Below are positions 6,721-13,145 of a stretch of 39,693 bases of DNA, piece after piece. The DNA is from Bacteroidales bacterium (GTDB lineage Bacteria; Bacteroidota; Bacteroidia; Bacteroidales; Muribaculaceae), in the NCBI GenBank assembly GCA_030524765.1, contig JAUNGA010000015.1:1-39693 (forward strand), read 5' to 3'. Made by a program: the position numbers and the translations under genes. The notes under the pieces are model-generated. The model made no database searches and was not told the DNA's origin. It saw only the letters and a program-made list of their open reading frames with translations. The first letter of the stretch is position 1, and each line of letters starts with the position of its first letter.

Positions 6721-7740
6721 ATGATGAAACGATTACTGACATTGATTGCGGCGGCCGTGGCCATGTGCGCGGCTGCCGGCGGCTGGCAGCCCGATGTGCT
6801 TGGCGACGGTTTTGAAATGCGTTATGTCGATCAGCCCGACGATTATTCGGGTGCGGTGCGCAGCACGATCGTGAGATTGCGGTCGGAGTGCTCGTGCGGC
6901 GTGGGCGTGCTGTATGTGCACGGTTTCAACGACTATTTCTTTCAGGCCGACATGGCGCGCGAGTTTACCGGACGGTGTTATGATTTCTATGCCGTAGACC
7001 TGCGTAAATACGGCCGGTCGCTGTTGCCCGGACAGCGTATGTTTGAGGTGCGCGACATGCGCGAGTACTTTGCCGACATAGATTCGGCGGTGATGCAGAT
7101 GCGTGCCGACGGTGTGCACGATATCATACTGATGGGGCATTCGACGGGCGGTCTGACCACGACGCTGTATATGGCCGGTCATCCCGACCTGCCGATACGC
7201 GCGCTGGTGCTCAACAGCCCGTTTCTCGACTGGAACCAGTCGAAACTGCAAGAGCGTGTGCTGATACCTGTGGTAAGGTCGCTGAGCAAGCTGGCGAGGG
7301 GTGTGCGCATACCGCAGGGCGGTGGCGACGGATACGCCCGCAGTCTGCTGCGGTCGGGTGAGGGTGAATGGGATTATGACACGACATGGAAACTGTCGCG
7401 CTCGCCTGCGGTAGACCCGTCGTGGATAGCCGCGATCGACGCGGCTCACGATGTGGTGCAGAATGATCCGCGCATAGATGTGCCGGTGCTGCTGATGCAC
7501 TCAGACCGTTCGCTCAAGAGCGGTGATCCTGACAGCGACTATCACTGCACCGACGCGGTGCTTGATGTCGAGGATATCGCTTACTATGGACGTCGGCTGG
7601 GCCTGAATGTGACCGAGGTGACGGTGCGCGGCGGTCTGCACGATCTGGTGCTGTCGGCGCCCGAGGTGCGCGGGGCGCTGTATGACTATATGTTTGCGTG
7701 GCTGTGGGGGACGTGCCCGCCGACGGGGAGTGTCTACTGA
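6721..7740 (+). CDS. exported alpha/beta hydrolase (serine esterase/lysophospholipase-like)
   Basis: 339 residues from ATG 6721. The N-terminus MMKRLLTLIAAAVAMCAAAGG is a Sec signal peptide with probable SPase I cleavage. The nucleophile elbow is GHSTGG with Ser141; His307 in RGGLHDLV is the likely catalytic His, and an Asp in the LLMHSDRSLKSGD region completes the triad. VLYVHGFNDY is the oxyanion-side HGF motif. It fits the Hydrolase_4 group, which acts on acyl esters such as monoglycerides; substrate unknown. It is a lone plus-strand gene between minus-strand units, and its stop overlaps the stop of the M16 gene by 7 nt. A longer start at 6661 would hide the signal peptide and is rejected. 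Confidence 0.85.
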   Translation: MMKRLLTLIAAAVAMCAAAGGWQPDVLGDGFEMRYVDQPDDYSGAVRSTIVRLRSECSCGVGVLYVHGFNDYFFQADMAREFTGRCYDFYAVDLRKYGRSLLPGQRMFEVRDMREYFADIDSAVMQMRADGVHDIILMGHSTGGLTTTLYMAGHPDLPIRALVLNSPFLDWNQSKLQERVLIPVVRSLSKLARGVRIPQGGGDGYARSLLRSGEGEWDYDTTWKLSRSPAVDPSWIAAIDAAHDVVQNDPRIDVPVLLMHSDRSLKSGDPDSDYHCTDAVLDVEDIAYYGRRLGLNVTEVTVRGGLHDLVLSAPEVRGALYDYMFAWLWGTCPPTGSVY

Positions 7741-8978
7741 CGCGGCAGATAGCGCAGCGTGACGTGTGGCCGCGACGCGAGAATGCCGGCCACCCGGGCG
7801 ATGTCGCCGAGGGTGACGGTGCGTTGCAGCGCGACGGTGTCGTTGATGTCTTCGCCGTGTATCTCGGCCAGGGCCAGATTCTGGGCCTTGGAGAGTGCGT
7901 CGTAGTTTGAGAGTGCGAATGTCGATTCAAACCGGTTGAAGGCTCGCTCGAGCTCGTGGGCGCTGACGTCGCCGGGAGTGGCCAGCCGCCGCAGCTCGCC
8001 GAGCAGAGCTGCCTCGACGCGGTCGAGCGTGTCGGGATCGGCCGACGCGGGCCGTGCGTTGAGCATGACGAATCCGGGGCCTTCGGCGCCTGCGATCGAT
8101 GCGTCGGCCTCGATGATCGAGCCGTCGCCGTCGGCCACGAGGTGCCGGTACAGGCGTGTCGAGCGGCCTGCGGCAAGCAGGTCGGTGATGCAATCGGCCA
8201 CGCGGTAGTCGTGCGTGCCGTAGGGATCCATCGGTATGGCGATGACAATGAGCGGATGAGGCACGGGGCCCTCGACTGTGACGGTGCGGTCGGTGTCGGG
8301 GAATCCCGGATCGGGCATCACGCGTACGCCGGGATGGCGGGCGGGTATGTCGCCAAACCATTTCTCGACCAGCTGCCGGCCGCGGTCGCATGGCAGGTTG
8401 CCCGAGATCGCGAGCACGGCGTTGTCGGGCGCATACCTGGCATAGAACCACCGGTGGATATCATCGTCGGTCACTCGCTCGATGTGCTCGGGCGTGAGGC
8501 CTATGACCGGCCACGAATAGGGGTGGTCCGGCTGATAGAGTGCGGCGCGCAGCGCGTGCATCATGTCGCCGTATGGGCGGTTGAGGCACTGCTGCTTGAA
8601 TTCCTCGATGACTACCCGGCGCTGCACGTCGAGGGCGCGCCGGCTGAATGCCAGGCCGAGCATGCGGTCGCTCTCGAGGTGAAACACGGTCTCGACGTTC
8701 TGGGCCGGCACGACATCGTAGAAGTTGGTGAAGTCGTTTGATGTCCAGGCGTTGTTTTCGCCGCCGGCATCCTCGAGCTCGCGGTCGAAGTCGGGTATGT
8801 TGACCGATCCGCCAAACATGAGGTGTTCGAACAGGTGCGCGATGCCTGTGAGGTCGCGCGACTCGTCGCGCGACCCGGTGTCGTAGAGCACGTCGACGGC
8901 CACCATGACCGTCGACGGTTCGTAGTTGTGTATGACTCTGAGGCCGTTGGGCAGTGTGTACCGGCAGGTCTCGATCAT
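7734..8978 (-). CDS. M16 family zinc metallopeptidase (single-half)
   Basis: 414 residues. The inverted zinc motif HLFEH is at 48-52 (GIAHLFEHLMF), and RRVVIEEFKQ about 75 residues later supplies the third zinc-ligand Glu. NAWTSNDFTNFYDVVP is the conserved segment following the motif. No signal peptide is seen, so it is probably cytosolic, acting as a dimer like other 45-kDa M16 processing-peptidase relatives. The start ATG overlaps the stop of the cyclophilin gene by 4 nt (ATGA), indicating translational coupling. It is the last gene of a four-gene operon and its TAG lies inside the end of the convergent hydrolase gene, leaving no room for a terminator. Confidence 0.9.
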   Translation of the reverse strand: MIETCRYTLPNGLRVIHNYEPSTVMVAVDVLYDTGSRDESRDLTGIAHLFEHLMFGGSVNIPDFDRELEDAGGENNAWTSNDFTNFYDVVPAQNVETVFHLESDRMLGLAFSRRALDVQRRVVIEEFKQQCLNRPYGDMMHALRAALYQPDHPYSWPVIGLTPEHIERVTDDDIHRWFYARYAPDNAVLAISGNLPCDRGRQLVEKWFGDIPARHPGVRVMPDPGFPDTDRTVTVEGPVPHPLIVIAIPMDPYGTHDYRVADCITDLLAAGRSTRLYRHLVADGDGSIIEADASIAGAEGPGFVMLNARPASADPDTLDRVEAALLGELRRLATPGDVSAHELERAFNRFESTFALSNYDALSKAQNLALAEIHGEDINDTVALQRTVTLGDIARVAGILASRPHVTLRYLPRQ

Positions 8979-9880
8979 CGTACTACCGACATGGATATTA
9001 TGCGTATATCGTCGGTAGGACGGTCGGCTCCGTCGGTCTGTGCCTGTTCGATGCGGTCGACCACGTCGGTGCCGGCGATCACTTCGCCGAATACGGTGTA
9101 TGCTCCGTCGAGGTGCGGAGCGCCTCCGACGGTGGTGTAGGCCTGCTGCATCTCGGGGGTGACGGAGAGGGGATGTGCGGCCACCTCAGCCTCGGTCTGT
9201 GCGACGAGCTGCTCTTGCAGGCGCTTGAGGCCTACGCTGTCGCGAGCGGCCTGCATGTCGCGTATCTGCTGCATGTGTTCGGCGGCAAGGCCGTTGAAGG
9301 TAGCCTGCAGCTGCTGGTTGTGCAGCTGGGTCTTGAGCTGCTCGAGCTGTGTGGGGATGAGCTTGCGTCCGGTGACGATATAGAACTGCGAGCCCGACGA
9401 GCGGCGCTCGGGGTTGACCTGGTCGCCCTGCCGTGCGGCGGCGAGGGCATAGCGTTTGTGGAAGTGTCGCGGGAAGTCGATCTCGGCCTCGACGGTGTAT
9501 CCTGGACCACCAGATCCGAGGCGCTGGCCCGGTGCGGCGTTGCGTGAGTCGGGATCGCCGGCCTGCACCATGAACTGGTTGATGACGCGGTGGAAGAGAG
9601 TGCCGTCGTAGAAACCTTCGTTGACGAGCTTGACAAAGTTGTCGCGGTGTCGGGGTGTGTCGCCGTAGAGCAGCACGGTGAACGAGCCGACCGATGTCTC
9701 GACCTTGACGGTGACCGAGTTGGTGTCGGCGGGAATTGAGTCTTGAGTCATAGTGGTGTCAGTTGTGGCGGTTATGGTGTCGGCGTCGGTCGACGCGGCG
9801 GCCTTGCCGCAGGATGCGCCGGCGGCGGCAAAGCACACGGCCAATGCCGGGAGCAGACTGCGGATTGAACGTAAATTCAT
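8975..9880 (-). CDS. cyclophilin-type peptidyl-prolyl isomerase, lipoprotein with large insertion
   Basis: 301 residues. The lipoprotein signal ends in AAAGASC (Cys24). The cyclophilin domain begins near residue 50 (VETSVGSFTVLLYGDTP), with the catalytic Arg in LFHRVINQFMVQAGD and GSQFYIVTG further on. Between GSQFYIVTG and the closing HLDGAYTVFGEVIAG there is an insertion of roughly 85 residues, Gln/Leu-rich and probably helical (QLEQLKTQLHNQQLQATF and after), where ordinary cyclophilins have a short loop. Likely located in the periplasm or outer membrane, assisting protein folding. It sits 5 nt after the 126-aa gene and overlaps the M16 gene by 4 nt. Confidence 0.9.
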   Translation of the reverse strand: MNLRSIRSLLPALAVCFAAAGASCGKAAASTDADTITATTDTTMTQDSIPADTNSVTVKVETSVGSFTVLLYGDTPRHRDNFVKLVNEGFYDGTLFHRVINQFMVQAGDPDSRNAAPGQRLGSGGPGYTVEAEIDFPRHFHKRYALAAARQGDQVNPERRSSGSQFYIVTGRKLIPTQLEQLKTQLHNQQLQATFNGLAAEHMQQIRDMQAARDSVGLKRLQEQLVAQTEAEVAAHPLSVTPEMQQAYTTVGGAPHLDGAYTVFGEVIAGTDVVDRIEQAQTDGADRPTDDIRIISMSVVR

Positions 9881-9885
9881 TGGGA

Positions 9886-10266
9886 TCAGAGGCTTTCGGG
9901 GTTGGGGAAGAGCCGCTTGTAGATGCGGCGGAAGTTGTCGTCGGTGGTCGAGAGCTCGGCGGCCCGGTCGGCATAGTTGTCGCCGTACAGGGCCGATAGG
10001 ATGCCGGGCAGATATCTGTGCTCGCGGTCTTTGTCGATAGTGGCGGCTACGAGGTGGCGCACGGTGTCGGCATATTTGTCGGGATCGATCGCGTTGAGAT
10101 ACCGCGCGGTGGATGCGAGAAACTGGCCCGAGAGGTCGACGCGCACGAGATTGTCGACGAGGTCGGCGAGGTCGGCGTCGCAGGTGTCGATGTGATTGGC
10201 CAGATACTCGTAGGTGATGAGTCCGTCGGGGTCTTGCTTGAGCAGTTTGGAATCTTCGGGTGTCAT
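9886..10266 (-). CDS. hypothetical 126-aa protein of the kinase-cyclophilin-M16 operon
   Basis: I do not recognise a named family. It is acidic and apparently all-helical, starting MTPEDSKLLKQDPDGLITYEYLANHI and ending FRRIYKRLFPNPESL; it has no signal peptide, transmembrane segment or metal-binding motif. Its ATG overlaps the stop of the cytidylate-kinase-like gene by 4 nt (ATGA) and its stop is 5 nt before the cyclophilin gene, so it is firmly part of the operon. Its reading frame is supported by both overlaps. Confidence 0.75.
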   Translation of the reverse strand: MTPEDSKLLKQDPDGLITYEYLANHIDTCDADLADLVDNLVRVDLSGQFLASTARYLNAIDPDKYADTVRHLVAATIDKDREHRYLPGILSALYGDNYADRAAELSTTDDNFRRIYKRLFPNPESL

Positions 10267-10928
10267 TTTGTAGAAGACTGGAGATTGCCCAGTCGGGCGT
10301 GCAGATATGTGATGATAATATCGACGAGCGTATCGAGGGGCATCAGCGACGAGTCGAGCGTGAGGTCGTAGGTCGATGCGTGGCCCCAGGTGCGGTCGGT
10401 ATAGAAATTGTAGAATTCAGACCGCAGACGGTTGGTCTTGCGGATAAGGTTTCGTGCGTCGTCGGGCTTGTGGCAGTCGGCGCGGCCGATAATGCGGTCG
10501 ATGCATGCCTGCTCGGGCGCGTGGAGGAATATGTTGACCACGTCGTTGCGTTCGCGCAGGATGTAGTCGGCCGTCCGACCCACGATCACACACGGGCGTT
10601 TGTCGGCGATCTCGCGTATAAACTCGCTCTGGGCGCGGTAGACGGCCTCGCCGCTGACATTGTTGGGCCCGGCATACCATGCAAGGGCATTGTAGCCCAT
10701 GCTCATCGGCAGCAGACCGGCGAGAAATCCGGGCGCGCGCTCGTCGTTTTTCTCAAACAGGCCTTTGTCCATGCCGGCACGCCCGGCAGCCTCGAAAAGC
10801 AGCTCCTTGTCGTAGTAGTCGATGCCGAGCCGCTCGGCGAGCCTACGGCCTACGGCCCGGCCTCCGGCGCCGAAAGAGCGTCCGATTGTGATGACGTATC
10901 GGTCGGGGAGAGTAGAGTTGTCAGTCAT
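10263..10928 (-). CDS. cytidylate kinase-like family protein
   Basis: 221 residues from the ATG at 10928 (MTDNSTLPDRYVITIGRSFG); a TTG six codons earlier is an alternative. The P-loop is GRSFGAGGRAVGRRLA at about residues 16-31, followed by GIDYYDKELL, characteristic of the Cytidylate_kin_2 group. PCVIVGRTADYILRE and NVFLHAPEQACIDRI-like segments match its core strands. Presumed cytosolic nucleoside-monophosphate kinase fold, but proteins of this group are often unverified as CMP kinases. First gene of the four-gene operon with a promoter at 10963-10970. Confidence 0.85.
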   Translation of the reverse strand: MTDNSTLPDRYVITIGRSFGAGGRAVGRRLAERLGIDYYDKELLFEAAGRAGMDKGLFEKNDERAPGFLAGLLPMSMGYNALAWYAGPNNVSGEAVYRAQSEFIREIADKRPCVIVGRTADYILRERNDVVNIFLHAPEQACIDRIIGRADCHKPDDARNLIRKTNRLRSEFYNFYTDRTWGHASTYDLTLDSSLMPLDTLVDIIITYLHARLGNLQSSTK

Positions 10929-10962
10929 GGGCGAATTCTGAGTCAATAGTAATAAAACAAGG

Positions 10963-10970
10963 CAAAAGTA
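10963..10970 (-). promoter_or_regulatory. -7 promoter box of the kinase-126aa-cyclophilin-M16 operon
   Basis: The minus strand reads TACTTTTG, a full TAnnTTTG match, about 35 nt before the ATG at 10928. The flanking DNA is very AT-rich; no clear -33 TTG. Confidence 0.55.
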
Positions 10971-11041
10971 ATAAAATATTTTGACACATGCATAAAAATA
11001 AGGGCCGGTTCGGAAATATTTACAAAGCGTCCGGCTCTAAG

Positions 11042-11085
11042 ATTTTAGGTTGATATGCATATTTTAAATAAATAACACCTAAAAT
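11042..11085. promoter_or_regulatory. inverted repeat upstream of PUL regulator promoter
   Basis: ATTTTAGGT (11042-11050) and ACCTAAAAT (11077-11085) are perfect 9-bp complements 26 nt apart, with the palindrome ATATGCATAT (11053-11062) between them. The repeat ends 13 nt before the -33 element of the regulator promoter. The same ACCTAAA core recurs in the susC leader (13121-13138), so it may bind the same protein (inference). The surrounding 302-nt gap (10929-11230) otherwise holds the two divergent promoters, a GC-rich inverted repeat at about 11003-11039 and a short leader ORF. Confidence 0.4.
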
Positions 11086-11098
11086 GTCAATAAAAGTG

Positions 11099-11127
11099 TT
11101 GTATATGTCAAAAAATGTGTATCTTTG
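11099..11127 (+). promoter_or_regulatory. promoter of the PUL regulator
   Basis: TTG (11099-11101), an 18-nt spacer and TATCTTTG (11120-11127), a full TAnnTTTG match. The leader to the ATG at 11231 would be close to 100 nt and could include a tiny ORF (11137-11172, 11 codons, preceded by AAAGGAG). Confidence 0.65.
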
Positions 11128-11230
11128 CAAAGGAGTATGAAGATCGCCTCTATTCCTCATAACCTGCGTTAACTTTAATCTGTGACGCGCTTATACCCAT
11201 TGACCTGAAAATCAACGCCGAAACTAATCC

Positions 11231-12952
11231 ATGAAGTCGATAAGAATCGCGCTGCTCATAATCCTGACATCTCTGCCGGCATTCAATGTCGGGGCGGTGA
11301 GGTCGCATGCGTTCGGCCGGGAGATCAACGGCCTGCTCGATTCGCTCGACGTGGTGCTGTCGCATGCCGACGGGTATCTCGCCCGCAAGGAGCAGCGGAT
11401 CGAGTCGCTGCGCTCGACCCTGGCGCGTGCCGCCGAGCCCGAGCAACGCTATTGGATCACGCGCGATCTGTATGAGGAAAACTGCGCCTACGACTCGGAT
11501 TCGGCCCTGTATTATGCCAATCAGCAATATGACATAGCGCGGTCGCTTGGCCGCATCAACTGGCAGGACGAGGCCAATCTGCACCGTTGCTACCTTTACT
11601 CGGCCACCGGCCTGCTCGATCAGGCCCGGCAATGTATAGAGGCCGTCGACTCGGCCCGTCTGAGCGAGTCGCTGTTTGTGCAGTATTATGAGAATCTGCT
11701 GTTTCTGTGGACCCACCGCAATCAGTATCTCGACGATATCCCTGCCGGCGAGCCCTACAGCCGCGATGTCGACGAGCTGCTCGAGAGCCTCACGCGCACG
11801 TTGCCCCAGACCGATCCGCGTTATTGCTGGTTTATCGGCTGGCGTGCCCTCGAGTCGAAAGAGCGCGCAGTCGAGACGCTGCCTCTGATCGAGAAGGCGA
11901 TGGCGGGGCGGCGTTATGAGACACGCGATGATGCCAAAGACGCCTGGATACTGAGCCGACTCTATGACAAGGCCGGCGACTCGGAGAATTCGATCAAATA
12001 TCTGATACTCTCGTCGATAGCCGATGTGAAGGCCTGCAATAAAGAGATCGCCTCGCTCGAGGAGCTGTCGAGCCTGCTGTACAAGGCGGGCGAGTATGGC
12101 CGGGCCAATGATTATATCAGCTACTGCATACAGTGCGCCAACTCATACAAGAGCCGCATACGCGTAGGCCGTCTGGCCGATCTGCAATACCACATATCAA
12201 AAGGCTACAGCGATCAGAATGCCGCCCAGGCCCGTCAGATCAACCGTTATCTGACCGTGCTCGTGGTGATACTGCTGATACTGACTGTGGCCATTATATT
12301 TATATATGTGCAGATGCGTCGCCTCAGACGGTCGCGCCGTCAGCTGCACGACGCCAACGACGAGCTGCACAGCCGCGTGTCAGAGCTACAGGAGGTGCGC
12401 AGCCGTCTCAACGAGGCCAACCAGCGTCTGACCGAGAGCTACAGCTCGGCCTGTCGCGGTGTTGAGGCTCTGACGCTGACCAATGAGGCAAAAGAGAAAA
12501 TCATATGCGACCTTTTTTCGATATGCTCAAACAATATCAGCAAGATCGACGACTTCCGCAAGCATGTCAACCGTCTTGTGGTCGCCGGCCGGTATGACGA
12601 GGTGCGCGAGCTGGTCAAGTCGCCCGAGATGTCGCAGAGCGAGTTGCGCGAGTTCTATGCCAACTTCGACCGCATCTTCCTGCAGATCTATCCCGACTTT
12701 GTGGCCGACTTCAACGGTCTGCTGCGCCCCGACGAGCAGATAAGCCCGCGCCGCGGCGAACTGCTGACCACCGATCTGCGCATCTATGCCCTGGTGCGCC
12801 TGGGCATCAACGACAGTGTCAAGATATCAAAGTTCCTGCATATATCGTCGCAGACGGTCTACAACACGCGGATGCGTACACGCAACAAAGCGCTCGTGCC
12901 AAAAGAGGAATTCACTGATGCAGTGCGAAAGTTAGGAACTGCTAATTTATAA
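11231..12952 (+). CDS. membrane-spanning PUL regulator (DUF6377-type, TPR + TM + HTH)
   Basis: 573 residues. A signal peptide/anchor (residues 1-22) precedes a helical, TPR-like sensor region of about 300 residues (repeats such as NSIKYLILSSIADVKACN), predicted periplasmic. A transmembrane helix lies at about 341-361 (YLTVLVVILLILTVAIIFIY), then basic MRRLRRSRRQ and a coiled coil (about 363-415). The C-terminus carries a LuxR-like helix-turn-helix at about 508-560 (VKISKFLHISSQTVYNTRMR). This one-piece sensor/DNA-binding layout resembles SusR-like regulators, which sense an imported oligosaccharide in the periplasm and activate the adjacent susC. Its own promoter and inverted repeat lie upstream; susC starts 193 nt downstream. 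Confidence 0.85.
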   Translation: MKSIRIALLIILTSLPAFNVGAVRSHAFGREINGLLDSLDVVLSHADGYLARKEQRIESLRSTLARAAEPEQRYWITRDLYEENCAYDSDSALYYANQQYDIARSLGRINWQDEANLHRCYLYSATGLLDQARQCIEAVDSARLSESLFVQYYENLLFLWTHRNQYLDDIPAGEPYSRDVDELLESLTRTLPQTDPRYCWFIGWRALESKERAVETLPLIEKAMAGRRYETRDDAKDAWILSRLYDKAGDSENSIKYLILSSIADVKACNKEIASLEELSSLLYKAGEYGRANDYISYCIQCANSYKSRIRVGRLADLQYHISKGYSDQNAAQARQINRYLTVLVVILLILTVAIIFIYVQMRRLRRSRRQLHDANDELHSRVSELQEVRSRLNEANQRLTESYSSACRGVEALTLTNEAKEKIICDLFSICSNNISKIDDFRKHVNRLVVAGRYDEVRELVKSPEMSQSELREFYANFDRIFLQIYPDFVADFNGLLRPDEQISPRRGELLTTDLRIYALVRLGINDSVKISKFLHISSQTVYNTRMRTRNKALVPKEEFTDAVRKLGTANL

Positions 12953-13050
12953 AAACAAACCTTACACAGACAACTCTCAAAACTTACCAAATAACCATAA
13001 CCAAACAAGTATTAAAACGTGATTGCCAATGAATTAAATAAATAGTAATG

Positions 13051-13073
13051 TTTACCTGTACCGTTTACCGGTA
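13051..13073 (+). promoter_or_regulatory. candidate operator upstream of the susC-like promoter
   Basis: TTTACC occurs at 13051-13056 and again at 13064-13069, 13 bp apart, with TACCG repeated in between and the palindrome TACCGGTA at the right end. The cluster sits directly before the -33 element, where an activator would bind. Role inferred from position only. Confidence 0.35.
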
Positions 13074-13074
13074 T

Positions 13075-13105
13075 TTTGATATATATAAATGTGAGAATAA
13101 CTTTG
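13075..13105 (+). promoter_or_regulatory. promoter of the susC-like gene
   Basis: TTTG (13075-13078), a 19-nt spacer, then TAACTTTG (13098-13105), a full TAnnTTTG match. The leader to ATG 13146 is about 35 nt. No later full-match box is found before the GH3 end, so this probably drives the whole binding, import and enzyme block. Confidence 0.7.
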
Positions 13106-13120
13106 CAAAACCAATCATGA

Positions 13121-13138
13121 ACCTAAACATACCTAAAA
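13121..13138 (+). repeat. tandem ACCTAAA direct repeat in susC leader
   Basis: ACCTAAAC (13121-13128) and ACCTAAAA (13131-13138) lie in a 10-bp tandem arrangement, one helical turn, inside the predicted 5' leader and 8 nt before the start codon. ACCTAAAA also forms one arm of the inverted repeat upstream of the regulator. Confidence 0.45.
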
Positions 13139-13145
13139 CACTGTG

